NCBI RefSeq assembly: GCF_001567585.1
Contig: NZ_LRQV01000042.1
Coordinates: 1-50,007, forward strand
Reading direction: 5' to 3'
Length of the DNA: 50,007 nucleotides
DNA from: Micromonospora rosaria
GTDB taxonomy: Bacteria > Actinomycetota > Actinomycetes > Mycobacteriales > Micromonosporaceae
Shown: piece by piece, positions 35,498 to 43,859 of the stretch
How positions within the stretch are numbered: the stretch's first letter is position 1
Layout: every line of letters starts with the position of its first letter
Translations under genes and position numbers: made by a program
The notes under the pieces: generated by a model
The model's input: the letters and a program-made list of their open reading frames with translations, nothing else
Database searches by the model: none
Told to the model about the DNA's origin: nothing

Positions 35498-37296
35498 CCG
35501 CGACGACGACCACCGACCGGCGGCAGTCCCCGCCGACGGAGTCCGCGTCGACCTGGCAGACGCTGCGCCGGGGCCTGGCCCTCTCCCCGGAGCTGCGGGT
35601 CGGGCTGGCCGGCACGCTGGCCCTGGCGCTGGTGTACATGGTCGGCCGGGTGGCCGTGCCGGTCGCCGTCCAGCAGGGCATCGACCGGGGGCTGACCGTG
35701 CCCGGCGGCCCGGACCTGGACGTGATCGCCACGGTCGTGCTGCTCACCACCGCCGTGCTGGTGGTCACCACCACCTGCGGGTACCTGATGACCCGCCGGC
35801 TCTTCGTGGTCAGCGAGACGGCGCTGGCCAACGTGCGGACCCGGGCGTTCCGGCACGTGCACGACCTGTCCATGCTGCACCAGCAGAGCGAGCGGCGCGG
35901 CTCGCTGGTCTCCCGGGTGACCAGCGACGTCGACCAGATCACCCAGTTCCTCCAGTGGGGCGGGGTGCTGCTGCTGGTCAACCTCGGTCAACTGGTGGTC
36001 ACCACCGCCGTGATGCTGGCGTACTCCTGGCAGTTGACCCTGGTGGTGTTCGCCGCCTTCGGGCCGGCGGTGCTGGTCATCCGGGTGCTCCAGCGGCGCC
36101 TCGGCGCGGCGTACGGGGTGGTCCGGCAGCGGATGGGCACGTTGCTGGCGGCCATCGGGGAGAGCGTGGTCGGCGCGCCGGTGATCCGGGCGTACGGCAT
36201 CGCCGGGCGGACCGCCCGCCGGCTCGACGAGGCCATCGACAGCCAGCGGCGGGCCCAGCAGCGGGCGATCCGGATCAGCGTGCTGGGCAGCTCCGTCGGG
36301 GAACTGGCCGCCGGGCTGGCGCTGGCCGGGGTGGTGGTGCTGGGGGTGACCCTCGGGGTGGACGGCACGCTCTCCGTCGGGCAGCTCACCGCGTTCCTGT
36401 TCCTGGTGACGCTCTTCATCCAGCCGGTGCAGATCGCCACCGAGGTGCTCAACGAGGCGCAGAACGCGATCGCCGGCTGGCGGCGGGTGCTGGACGTGCT
36501 CGACGTCGCCCCGGACGTGGCCGACCCGGGCGCGCAGGGGCGGGACCTGCCGGCGGGGCCGCTGGACGTCCGCTTCGCCGGGGTGTCGTTCGCGTACCCG
36601 GGCGGGGCGCGGGTGCTGCACGACGTCGACCTGGAGATCGTGGCCAAGAGCCGGGTGGCGGTGGTCGGCGAGACCGGCAGCGGCAAGACCACCTTCGCCA
36701 AGCTGCTCACCCGGCTGATGGACCCGAGCACCGGGGAGGTGCTGCTCTCCGGCGTGCCGCTGCGGCAGGTCCGGTTCGGCTCGCTGCGCTCCCGGGTGGT
36801 GATGGTGCCGCAGGACGGCTTCCTGTTCGACGCCACGGTGGGGGAGAACGTCCGGTTCGCCCGCCCGGAGCTGACCGACGAGCAGCTCGTCGCGGCCTTC
36901 ACCGAGCTCGGCCTGGCCGACTGGCTGGACGGCCTGCCGGCCGGGCTGGACACCCCGGTGGGGGAGCGCGGGGAGGCGCTGAGCGTGGGGGAGCGGCAGC
37001 TCGTCGCGCTGGCCCGCGCCTACGTCGCCGACCCGGACCTGCTGGTCCTCGACGAGGCGACCAGCGCCGTGGACCCGGCGACCGAGGTCCGCCTGCAACG
37101 CACCCTGGACGCGGTGACCCGGGGCCGGACCACCCTGGCGATCGCGCACCGGCTCTCCACCGCGCAGGCGGCCGACGAGGTGATCGTGGTGGACCGGGGC
37201 CGGATCGTCCAGCGGGGCCCGCACGACGAGCTGCTGCGCGACCCGGAGTCGGTGTACGCCCTGCTCTACGCCTCCTGGCTGGAGCAGACCCGGTGA
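35494..37296 (+). CDS. ABC exporter half-transporter with catalytic ATPase site
   Basis: 600 residues, same domain order as its partner. Walker A VGETGSGKTTFAKLL (about 391), Walker B LLVLDEATSAVD with catalytic Glu (about 519) and H-loop IAHRLST with His (about 551) are canonical. The signature is altered: ALSVGERQLVALA instead of LSGGQ (about 495). It therefore complements the upstream protein: one consensus and one degenerate ATP site in the dimer. The substrate is unknown (drug or lipid exporters of this type are common). It overlaps the upstream gene by 4 nt, fitting equal synthesis. Confidence 0.96.
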   Translation: MTATTTTDRRQSPPTESASTWQTLRRGLALSPELRVGLAGTLALALVYMVGRVAVPVAVQQGIDRGLTVPGGPDLDVIATVVLLTTAVLVVTTTCGYLMTRRLFVVSETALANVRTRAFRHVHDLSMLHQQSERRGSLVSRVTSDVDQITQFLQWGGVLLLVNLGQLVVTTAVMLAYSWQLTLVVFAAFGPAVLVIRVLQRRLGAAYGVVRQRMGTLLAAIGESVVGAPVIRAYGIAGRTARRLDEAIDSQRRAQQRAIRISVLGSSVGELAAGLALAGVVVLGVTLGVDGTLSVGQLTAFLFLVTLFIQPVQIATEVLNEAQNAIAGWRRVLDVLDVAPDVADPGAQGRDLPAGPLDVRFAGVSFAYPGGARVLHDVDLEIVAKSRVAVVGETGSGKTTFAKLLTRLMDPSTGEVLLSGVPLRQVRFGSLRSRVVMVPQDGFLFDATVGENVRFARPELTDEQLVAAFTELGLADWLDGLPAGLDTPVGERGEALSVGERQLVALARAYVADPDLLVLDEATSAVDPATEVRLQRTLDAVTRGRTTLAIAHRLSTAQAADEVIVVDRGRIVQRGPHDELLRDPESVYALLYASWLEQTR

Positions 37297-37348
37297 GGCG
37301 GGGGCGGCTGCCGGGGCGGGTGCGTGGACGTGGACGGGGTCGGTGCTC

Positions 37349-37378
37349 TAGGGTGCGAGTTAGGTAAGCCTAACCTAC
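37349..37378 (+). promoter_or_regulatory. Promoter with IdeR/DtxR iron box
   Basis: TAGGGT (37349-37354) followed at 37360-37378 by TTAGGTAAGCCTAACCTAC. This matches 16 of 19 positions of the iron box consensus TTAGGTTAGGCTAACCTAA. The box covers the expected transcription start, so iron-loaded IdeR/DmdR would repress. GGAGG (37382-37386) is the ribosome site of the next gene. Confidence 0.85.
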
Positions 37379-37393
37379 TTCCGGAGGTGCGCC

Positions 37394-38158
37394 GTGCGCC
37401 CCAGCCCCGCCCTCGTGCGGCCCAGCCCCGCCGAACTCGTCCGTACCCTGGTGGCCGGGCGGCTGCCCGCGCTCGCCCACGTCGCGCACCGCCCCGGCCC
37501 GCACCACGTCCGGCACATCACCGACCCGGACGGGCAGCTCCTGATGCTCGTACCGGTGGTCAGCGACCTCTCCGTCGCGTTGGAGCCGGTGGCCGGGGAC
37601 GACGTCGCCGTGGTCCTCGACGTGCTCGACCTGCCGCCCGTCGCCGGGGCCCCGTCGCTGGGCCGGGCCTGGGTCTCCGGTTGGGCCACCCGGCTGCGCG
37701 ACGACGCGCAGCGGCAGGCCACCCTGGACTTCGCCGACGCGGCCCCGACCGGGGACCTGCTCGACGTCGGCACCCGGTTCCGGCTCTACCGCTTCGAGGT
37801 GGCCGAGGCCCGGCTGGAACGCGCCGACACCGTGCTGCGCGTCGACCCCGAGGAGTACGCCGCCGCCGAGCCGGACCCGCTGCACCCGGTCGAGGCGCAG
37901 GTGCTCGCCGACCTCGCCGATCACCACGGCGCGGAGGTCACCGGGTACGTCCGGCGGCAGCTCGGCCACGCGGCCCCGGCCGGTCCGGTCCGGCCGGTCC
38001 GGGTGGACCGGTACGGCCTGGTCGTCGCGTACGGGCCGGTGCCGGAGCGCCACCAGCTCCGGCTGGCCTTCCCGCACCCGGTGGACCACCCGGGCGAGCT
38101 GGCCCGCGCCCTGCACCCGGTGCTCTGCCGGGCCCGCGCCACCCGCACCCCCGACTGA
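37394..38158 (+). CDS. DUF2470 / split-barrel (HugZ-like) protein, iron regulated
   Basis: 254 residues. The first 165 residues resemble a pyridoxamine-phosphate-oxidase-like split barrel (GQLLMLVPVVSDLSVALEPV, VAVVLDVLDLPPVAGAPSLG). The last 85 form a DUF2470 domain (HPVEAQVLADLADHHGAEVT, DRYGLVVAYGPVPERHQLRL, AFPHPV). Proteins of this build include HugZ-type heme oxygenases; DUF2470 is common near heme and siderophore genes. The iron box directly upstream supports a role in heme or iron use. GTG follows GGAGG at seven bases. No siderophore genes adjoin it. Confidence 0.85.
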   Translation: MRPSPALVRPSPAELVRTLVAGRLPALAHVAHRPGPHHVRHITDPDGQLLMLVPVVSDLSVALEPVAGDDVAVVLDVLDLPPVAGAPSLGRAWVSGWATRLRDDAQRQATLDFADAAPTGDLLDVGTRFRLYRFEVAEARLERADTVLRVDPEEYAAAEPDPLHPVEAQVLADLADHHGAEVTGYVRRQLGHAAPAGPVRPVRVDRYGLVVAYGPVPERHQLRLAFPHPVDHPGELARALHPVLCRARATRTPD

Positions 38159-38167
38159 CCGCCCCGC

Positions 38168-38195
38168 GCCGGGCCCCGCCCCACCCGCGCCCGGC
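38168..38195. terminator. Bidirectional terminator, DUF2470 gene / tetR
   Basis: GCCGGGC (38168-38174), a 14-base C-rich loop, GCCCGGC (38189-38195) in the 37-bp convergent gap. Confidence 0.55.
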
Positions 38196-38906
38196 TCAGG
38201 TCAGGTCGCCGGTGAGGTACCGGTGGACGGCGGGACCGACGGCGGCCACCAGCGTCTCCGGCGACGCCGACGCGACCGGCTCCAACCGGAGCACGTACCG
38301 GGTCACGGCCAGCCCGACCAACTGCCCCGCCACCAGGGAGCCGCGCAGCGACAGCTCGGCCGGGTCGGTGTCGAGGTGCTCCAGCAGCCGGCGCAGCACC
38401 TGGGTGACCAGGAAGTCGCGCAGCATCCGGGCGGTCCGGTCGTTGGTCATGCTGGAGCGCAGCAGGGCCACCGCGCCGGCCCCGGCCGGCGAGTCCCACA
38501 CCGTCAGGAAGAGTCGGACCAGCCGCTCGCCGAGGCCCGCCGGATCACCGGCGGTCACCTGCGGGATGACCGCGGCGGGATCGGCCGGCGCGTCCAGGGC
38601 GGCCAGGAAGAGCCGGTCCTTGGCGCCGAAGTAGTGGTGCACCAGCGCCGGGTCCACCCCGGCCGTGGCGGCGACCGCCCGGATCGACGCCCCGTCGTAG
38701 CCGCGTTCGGCGAAGAGCGTCCGCGCCGCGTCGAGGATCGCCTCCCGGGTGTCCGGGTTGCCGGGTCGCCGCCCGGTGCGGCGCGTCCCGCGCCCCGCCG
38801 GGCCGCCGCCTCCGCTCACCCGCTCCGGTGAGTCGCCGCCGCTCATCCGCTTCGGTGAGTCGCCGCCGCCGCTCATCCGCTGCGGTGAGTCGTCGCCGCC
38901 GCTCAT
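38196..38906 (-). CDS. TetR-family repressor of the ABC-2 exporter operon
   Basis: About 236 residues from the first ATG (38906), which overlaps the permease stop (ATGA). The helix-turn-helix is TREAILDAARTLFAERGYDG then ASIRAVAATAGVDPALVHHYF. A TetR C-terminal ligand domain follows (LGERLVRLFLTVWDSPAGAG). The N-terminal 30 residues are three tandem copies of MSGG(D/G)DSP.R, giving four in-frame starts (38906, 38876, 38846, and GTG 38819); the true one is uncertain. It probably binds the palindrome at 40507 upstream of the ATPase gene. Confidence 0.92.
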   Translation of the reverse strand: MSGGDDSPQRMSGGGDSPKRMSGGDSPERVSGGGGPAGRGTRRTGRRPGNPDTREAILDAARTLFAERGYDGASIRAVAATAGVDPALVHHYFGAKDRLFLAALDAPADPAAVIPQVTAGDPAGLGERLVRLFLTVWDSPAGAGAVALLRSSMTNDRTARMLRDFLVTQVLRRLLEHLDTDPAELSLRGSLVAGQLVGLAVTRYVLRLEPVASASPETLVAAVGPAVHRYLTGDLT

Positions 38907-38913
38907 CCGCTTC
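38817..38913 (-). repeat. 30/30/27-bp tandem repeat of the permease-tetR stop/start junction
   Basis: On the minus strand CGGATGAGCGGCGGCGAC-type units recur with starts at 38906, 38876, 38846 and a GTG form at 38819. Each copy carries (A/G)TGAGC. The repeat is in frame for tetR and so lengthens its N-terminus; the permease stops in the first copy. Confidence 0.88.
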
Positions 38914-39658
38914 GGCGGCGCAGGGTCGCCGCCGCCAGGACCAGGGCCACCACCGCCGACCCGGCGACGATCACCAGGTCCCGCCACATCAGACCGGTCG
39001 GCTCGGCGTGCGCGCCGACCTCCTGGAGGGCCTCCACCGCGTACGACAGGGGGAGCACGTCGCTGATCGCCTGCAACCAGCCGGCCATCTGCCCGCGCGG
39101 CACGAAGAGCCCGCAGAGCAGCACCTGCGGCAGCACCACCACCGGCATGAACTGCACCGCCTGGAACTCGGTCCGGGCGAACGCGCTGCACAGCAGGCCG
39201 AGCGCCACCGCCAGCACCGCGTTGACCGCGGCGATCAGCACCACCAGCCGGATGCTGCCGGCGGTCCGGAGGCCGAGCAGCCAGTACGCCGCCGCCGAGG
39301 CGATACCCGCCTGCACCGCGCCGGCCAGGCCGAACGCGATGCCGTACCCGAAGAGCAGGTCCAGCCGGCGCAGCGGGGTGGTGAGCAGCCGTTCCAGGGT
39401 GCCGCTGGTCCGCTCGCGCAGCATCGCGATGCTGGTCACCAGGAACATGACCACGAACGGGAAGAAGCCGAGCATCACCAGGGCCACCTGGTCGAACAGC
39501 GACCGCTGGCCGGGCGGGGTGGGCTGGTCGGCGTACATGGCGTGGATCAGCACCAGCAGCACCGTCGGGACCACCACCAGCAGCACCACGGTCCGCCGGT
39601 CGTGCCGGAGCTGGCGCAGGATGCGGCCGGTGGTGGCGGCCAGGATGCGCGGGCTCAC
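38903..39658 (-). CDS. ABC-2 type transporter permease
   Basis: 251 residues with six hydrophobic helices. After a short cytoplasmic start (SPRILAATTGRILRQLRHDRR) come VVLLVVVPTVLLVLIHAMY and the ABC-2 permease blocks MLRERTSGTLERLLTTPLRR (about 80-100) and PLSYAVEALQEVG near the end. It forms the membrane half of a drug- or lipid-type exporter with the preceding ATPase. GTG 39658 overlaps the ATPase stop (GTGA), and its own stop overlaps tetR (ATGA), so all three are tightly coupled. Confidence 0.95.
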   Translation of the reverse strand: MSPRILAATTGRILRQLRHDRRTVVLLVVVPTVLLVLIHAMYADQPTPPGQRSLFDQVALVMLGFFPFVVMFLVTSIAMLRERTSGTLERLLTTPLRRLDLLFGYGIAFGLAGAVQAGIASAAAYWLLGLRTAGSIRLVVLIAAVNAVLAVALGLLCSAFARTEFQAVQFMPVVVLPQVLLCGLFVPRGQMAGWLQAISDVLPLSYAVEALQEVGAHAEPTGLMWRDLVIVAGSAVVALVLAAATLRRRSG

Positions 39659-40479
39659 GAGGTCTCCTCCCGGCCGGGCCGGCGCCGCTGCGCCGCGCGG
39701 GTGTCGTCCGGCCGCTGCGGGTGCGGGGCACGCCGGTCCGGCGGGTGGTCCTCGCTGGCGCGGATCAGCCGCAGGAACGCCTCCTCCAGGTCGTCGGTGC
39801 CGGTGCGGGCGCGTACCGCGGCCGGGGTGTCGTCGGCGACCAGCCGCCCCTCGCGGACGAGCAGCAGCCGGTCGCAGCGGGCCGCCTCGTCCATCACGTG
39901 GCTGGAGACCAGCAGCGTGGTGCCCTCGGCCGCCATGGCGTGGAACCTCGTCCACAGCTCGGCGCGCAGCACCGGGTCCTGCCCGACGGTCGGCTCGTCC
40001 AGCACCACCAGCTCGGGGCGGCCGACCAGCACGCAGGCCAGCGAGGCGCGGCTGCGTTGGCCGCCGGAGAGGGTGGCGACCAGTTGCCCGGCGGCGTCGG
40101 CCAGCCCGACGTCGGCGACGGCCCGGTCGGCCTCGGCCCGGCCCCGGCCGTGCAGCGCGGCGAAGTACCGGGCGTTCTCCCGCACGGTGAGGTCGGCGTA
40201 GACGCTCGGCGCCTGGGTCAGGTACCCGACCGTGCGGCGCAGCGCGGGGCTGCCGGCGGGTCGGCCGAGGACGGTGACCCGGCCGGCGCGGATCGTCTGC
40301 ACCCCGACCACCGCCCGCATCAGGGTGGTCTTGCCGCTGCCGCTGGGCCCGAGCAGCCCGGTGACGGTGCCCCGCCCGACGGCGCAGCTCACCCCGTCGA
40401 GGACCCGGCGCCCACCCCGCTCGACCACCAGGTCGCGCACGTCGATGGCGGTGTCCGTCGGGGTGGCCGTGGTCGCCAT
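39655..40479 (-). CDS. ABC-2 exporter ATP-binding protein
   Basis: 274 residues. Walker A LLGPSGSGKTTLMRAV (about residues 42-57), Q-loop YLTQAPSVYADLTVREN, signature TLSGGQRSRASLA, Walker B LVVLDEPTVGQDP and H-loop VSSHVMDEA are all intact. The C-terminus (AFLRLIRASEDHPPDRRAPH) is polar. ATG follows GGAGGT. First gene of the ATPase-permease-tetR operon; its promoter overlaps a 12-bp palindrome. Confidence 0.96.
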   Translation of the reverse strand: MATTATPTDTAIDVRDLVVERGGRRVLDGVSCAVGRGTVTGLLGPSGSGKTTLMRAVVGVQTIRAGRVTVLGRPAGSPALRRTVGYLTQAPSVYADLTVRENARYFAALHGRGRAEADRAVADVGLADAAGQLVATLSGGQRSRASLACVLVGRPELVVLDEPTVGQDPVLRAELWTRFHAMAAEGTTLLVSSHVMDEAARCDRLLLVREGRLVADDTPAAVRARTGTDDLEEAFLRLIRASEDHPPDRRAPHPQRPDDTRAAQRRRPGREETS

Positions 40480-40506
40480 CGGGACCTCCGGATGAACTCG
40501 TCGGGT

Positions 40507-40518
40507 GTTGAATTCAAC
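40507..40518. promoter_or_regulatory. Palindrome GTTGAATTCAAC, probable TetR operator
   Basis: A perfect 12-bp palindrome 28 bp before the ATPase start codon. On the minus strand TACCGT (a possible -10) lies directly upstream, so the palindrome would cover the transcription start. AT-rich symmetric sites of this kind suit TetR proteins, and the operon ends with one. Confidence 0.62.
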
Positions 40519-40642
40519 GGTAGGTGAGTTCCCCGGCCCTCCGCAACGGGTTGTCGTGCGATGACGCCCGAACGGGCAGCCCGGACGAGGCCCGGTGGGC
40601 CGGGTGGCCGGGGACCCGGGTGGGTGCGGACAATGGGTCACT

Positions 40643-41083
40643 GTGCCCGTACCTGACGCGCCGGTGACCGGCGCCCACCCCAGCCCCACGGGGCCGACGC
40701 CCGCCGGCACGGCCCGCCCGTCCCGGCTCGACCCGGCCGTCGCGGCCCGGCTCAAGCGCGACGCCGACGGCCTGGTCGCCGCCGTGGTCCGCCAGTACGA
40801 CACCGGCGAGGTGCTGATGGTCGGCTGGATGGACGATGAGGCCCTGCACCTGACCCTGACCACCGGCCGGGCCACCTACTGGTCGCGCAGCCGGCAGGAG
40901 TACTGGGTCAAGGGCGACACCTCCGGGCACCACCAGTACGTCCACTCGGTGGCGCTGGACTGCGACGGGGACGCGCTGCTGGTCAGCGTGGACCAGGTCG
41001 GCGTGGCCTGCCACACCGGCGAGCGGACCTGCTTCCACACCGAGTTGCCGGTCACCGGCGGCGTCACCGGGGCGGGATCGTGA
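40643..41083 (+). CDS. hisI: Phosphoribosyl-AMP cyclohydrolase
   Basis: Zinc enzyme opening the purine ring of PR-AMP in histidine synthesis. 146 residues. Conserved [39 protein letters not shown], metal sites [13 protein letters not shown] and [16 protein letters not shown]. The first 30 residues are a Pro/Ala/Thr extension not needed by the family, so a later start is possible; GTG 40643 is eight bases after GACAAT. There is no fused HisE domain. Its stop overlaps the trpE start (GTGA), joining the two pathways. Confidence 0.95.
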   Translation: MPVPDAPVTGAHPSPTGPTPAGTARPSRLDPAVAARLKRDADGLVAAVVRQYDTGEVLMVGWMDDEALHLTLTTGRATYWSRSRQEYWVKGDTSGHHQYVHSVALDCDGDALLVSVDQVGVACHTGERTCFHTELPVTGGVTGAGS

Positions 41084-42633
41084 CCGACGGCGCGGTCAGC
41101 CCCGACCTGACCACCTTCACCGAGCTGGCCGGCCGCTGGCGGGTGGTGCCGGTCGTCCGGCGGCTGCTCGCCGACGCGGAGACCCCGGTCGGGGTCTACC
41201 GCAAGCTCGCCGGCGGGCCGGGCACCTTCCTGCTGGAGTCCGCCGAGCAGGGCGCCGGCTCGGCCGGGCTGGCCTGGTCCCGGTACTCCTTCATCGGCGT
41301 GCGCAGCAGCGCCACCCTGGTCGAACGGGACGGCGTGGCGACCTGGACCGGCCAGCCGCCGGCCGGGCTGCCCACCACCGGCGACCCGGTGACCGTGCTG
41401 CGGGCCACCGTCGACGCGCTCGCCGGCCCGGCGCAGGACCCGGCGAGCGGGCTGCCGCCGCTGACCGGCGGCATGGTCGGCTACCTCGCCTACGACTTCG
41501 TCCGCCGGTTCGAGAAGCTGCCCGAGCTGACCCGCGACGACCTGGGCGTGCCCGAGCTGGGCATGATGCTCGCCACCGACCTGGTGGTGCTGGACCACTA
41601 CGAGGGCTCGGCGATCCTGGTCGCCAACGCCGTCCTGCCCCCGTCGGACGCGCCGGACCGGGCCGCCGAGGTCACCGCCGCGTACCACCACGCGGTGGGG
41701 CGGCTGGACGCGATGACCACCGCGCTGTCCCGCCCGATCCCGCCGATGATCTCCACGGTCGAGCGCCCGCCGGCCGGCGAGGTGGTCGCCCGGACCCCGG
41801 CCGGCGGGTACCCGAAGGCGGTGGAGGCGGCCAAGGAGGCGATCCGGGCCGGGGAGTGCTTCCAGATCGTGCTCTCCCAGCGCTTCGAACGGGCCACCCA
41901 CGCCGACCCCCTCGACGTGTACCGGGTGCTGCGCACCACCAACCCCAGCCCGTACATGTACCTGCTGCGCTTCGACGGGTTCGACGTGGTCGGCTCCTCG
42001 CCGGAGGCGCACCTCAAGGTGACCGCGACCGCCGACGGGCAGCGGCGGGCCCTGCTGCACCCGATCGCCGGCACCCGTCCCCGGGGCGGCACGCCCGCGC
42101 AGGACGCCCGGCTCGCCGCCGAGCTGCTGGCCGACCCGAAGGAACGCGCCGAGCACGTGATGCTGGTCGACCTGGGCCGCAACGACCTGGGCCGGGTCTG
42201 CCTGCCGGGCAGCGTCGAGGTGCCGGAGTTCGCCACCATCGAGCGGTACAGCCACGTCATGCACATCGTCTCGACCGTGGTCGGCACGCTGCGCCCGGAC
42301 CGTACCGCCTTCGACGCGCTGGCCGCGACGTTCCCGGCGGGCACCCTCTCCGGGGCCCCGAAGGTCCGCGCCATGGAGATCATCGAGGAGCTGGAACCGG
42401 CCCGGCGCGGCCTGTACGGCGGCACGGTCGGGTACTTCGGCTTCGGTGGCGACCTGGACATGGCGATCGCCATCCGGACCGCGCTGATCCGCGACGCCCG
42501 CGCGTACGTGCAGGCCGGGGCGGGGGTGGTGGCCGACTCCGACCCGGCCGCCGAGGACCAGGAGACCCGAAACAAGGCCGCCGCCGTGCTGGCCGCGATC
42601 GCCGCCGCCGAGACCCTGCGGCCCGCCCGGTGA
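41080..42633 (+). CDS. trpE: Anthranilate synthase component I
   Basis: Converts chorismate to anthranilate with ammonia from TrpG. 517 residues. The N-terminal part has [20 protein letters not shown], the likely Trp feedback site with the serine of the LLES motif. The chorismate-binding domain has [48 protein letters not shown] and [19 protein letters not shown]. No TrpG is in the window. GTG overlaps hisI by 4 nt; its stop overlaps the next gene (GTGA). Confidence 0.97.
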   Translation: MTDGAVSPDLTTFTELAGRWRVVPVVRRLLADAETPVGVYRKLAGGPGTFLLESAEQGAGSAGLAWSRYSFIGVRSSATLVERDGVATWTGQPPAGLPTTGDPVTVLRATVDALAGPAQDPASGLPPLTGGMVGYLAYDFVRRFEKLPELTRDDLGVPELGMMLATDLVVLDHYEGSAILVANAVLPPSDAPDRAAEVTAAYHHAVGRLDAMTTALSRPIPPMISTVERPPAGEVVARTPAGGYPKAVEAAKEAIRAGECFQIVLSQRFERATHADPLDVYRVLRTTNPSPYMYLLRFDGFDVVGSSPEAHLKVTATADGQRRALLHPIAGTRPRGGTPAQDARLAAELLADPKERAEHVMLVDLGRNDLGRVCLPGSVEVPEFATIERYSHVMHIVSTVVGTLRPDRTAFDALAATFPAGTLSGAPKVRAMEIIEELEPARRGLYGGTVGYFGFGGDLDMAIAIRTALIRDARAYVQAGAGVVADSDPAAEDQETRNKAAAVLAAIAAAETLRPAR

Positions 42634-43295
42634 CCGGCACCGACCCGACCGGGGCCACACCCGGCGGGGCCCCGGCTCCCGACGGCGACGGCAGCGCGCC
42701 GACCTCCCCGGCGACCGCCGCCGCCGGGACGCCCGATCCCGGCCGGCGCGACCTGGCGTACGCGGTGCTGCTCTGCCTGGCCGGGGCGGGCCTGGCGGTG
42801 TGGGCGGCGACCCGGACCTGGTCGGTGGAGGTGACCGTCCGTCCGGTGCCGCTGCCCGCGTTGCGCGAGGGGCGTACCGGGGTGGGACTGGTGCCCTGGG
42901 TGCCGGCGCTGGCGCTGGTGGCGCTGGCCGGCGGCGGCGCGGTGCTGGCCACCCGGGGGCGGGTCCGGCGGCTGCTCGGTGCGCTGCTGCTGGCGCTCGG
43001 CGCGGCGGTGGCGGCCGGCGGCGGCTACGGGCTGGTCGTCGAGACCGGCGGCGAGCCGAGCCGGCAGTGGCCGGCGCTGTGCCTGGTCGGCGGGGTGCTG
43101 ATCGGGCTGGGCGGCCTGCTCACCCTGCTGCGGGGGCACCGCTGGCCGGCGATGGGGGCCCGGTACGAGCGGCCGGTGCGTGGGGCCCCGGCCACGTCGG
43201 CGCCGGCGGCGGAGCGGGCCGGCCCGGTGACCGGGCGGCGCACCGTCGAGGCGTGGGACGCGCTGGACCGGGGCGAGGACCCGACCGCCGGCTGA
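42630..43295 (+). CDS. Trp-biosynthesis-associated membrane protein (Trp_oprn_chp)
   Basis: 221 residues, four hydrophobic helices: about 44-60 (AYAVLLCLAGAGLAVWA), 87-105 (LVPWVPALALVALAGGGAV), 112-134 and 148-166. The external loop ATRTWSVEVTVRPVPLPALR, with WSV after the first helix, marks the family found after trpE in actinobacteria. Both tails are disordered and cytoplasmic. Role unknown; transport or sensing of an aromatic compound is only a guess. Overlaps trpE by 4 nt. Confidence 0.9.
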   Translation: MTGTDPTGATPGGAPAPDGDGSAPTSPATAAAGTPDPGRRDLAYAVLLCLAGAGLAVWAATRTWSVEVTVRPVPLPALREGRTGVGLVPWVPALALVALAGGGAVLATRGRVRRLLGALLLALGAAVAAGGGYGLVVETGGEPSRQWPALCLVGGVLIGLGGLLTLLRGHRWPAMGARYERPVRGAPATSAPAAERAGPVTGRRTVEAWDALDRGEDPTAG

Positions 43296-43329
43296 CCCGT
43301 CAGTCGACGGTCGCGGACCGACCCGGTCA

Positions 43330-43383
43330 CGCGGGCCGAGCCGGTCAGCCGACCGACCGCGGGCCGAGCCGGTCAGCCGACCG
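43330..43383. repeat. Two 26-bp copies, 28-bp period, over a stop codon
   Basis: Identical 26-bp segments starting CGCGGGCCGAGCCGG at 43330-43355 and 43358-43383. The second contains the stop (TCA on plus, 43373-43375) of the minus-strand 87-aa gene. Confidence 0.9.
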
Positions 43384-43636
43384 GTTGCCGCTGCGGCGTG
43401 GTGGCGCGGTCGGCGCGGGCGGCGGCCAGCTCGGCCACCATCCGGTCCAGTTCGGCGCGGCGGTCGGCGCGGGCCCGGTCGGCGCAGACCGCCTCCCAGG
43501 CGTTGCCCTGGGCGGTCCGGATCCGGGCCTCGCCGACCACGGCGCGTTCCACCGTGTGCACCATCCCGGCGGCCAGCGACGCGACGGTCCGGGAGACGGT
43601 GGTCAGGCCGATCGGGTTGGGCTTCTCCGCACTCAT
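43373..43636 (-). CDS. Small conserved-looking hypothetical protein
   Basis: 87 residues on the strand opposite the trp genes, between the two trp runs. No family recognised. Mostly helical: IGLTTVSRTVASLAAGMVHT, then VERAVVGEARIRTAQGNAWE and a charged helix AELDRMVAELAAARADRA. There are no strong membrane helices. ATG follows GGGGTGAGAC. Its position here interrupts trpE...trpC; no link to tryptophan can be shown. Confidence 0.65.
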   Translation of the reverse strand: MSAEKPNPIGLTTVSRTVASLAAGMVHTVERAVVGEARIRTAQGNAWEAVCADRARADRRAELDRMVAELAAARADRATTPQRQPVG

Positions 43637-43784
43637 GTCTCACCCCGTACGAGAAGTGGGTCGACGTGGGCAGGCACGCCGTCGAGTCTGCCGCGTCCGT
43701 ATGCTGCCGGCCGCACGTTTCACCATGGTGACCGACGGGTCAACTGTCCCTCCGGGGCAACGGGCCGCACCGCGCCGGGCTTCC

Positions 43785-43818
43785 TTGATCTTCGTCACAG
43801 CATCGACAATCATGATTG
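43785..43818 (+). promoter_or_regulatory. Possible trp leader promoter with 12-bp palindrome
   Basis: TTGATC (43785-43790) and AATCAT (43808-43813) are 17 bp apart. A perfect palindrome CAATCATGATTG (43807-43818) covers the -10 and could be an operator. It lies in the 404-bp gap before trpC. Confidence 0.4.
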
Positions 43819-43859
43819 CACTGCGCCGTGCTCGCCGGCCGGCGATGATGGAGGCAGTG

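Noticed and set aside
38196..38906. Frameshift or fusion between the permease and TetR genes
   Set aside because: The two frames meet in a normal ATGA overlap. The odd N-terminus is explained by tandem repeats of 30, 30 and 27 bp.
43373..43636. Assignment of the 87-aa gene to the HGxxPAAW family often found near trp genes
   Set aside because: The HGxxPAAW motif is absent and the gene is on the opposite strand.
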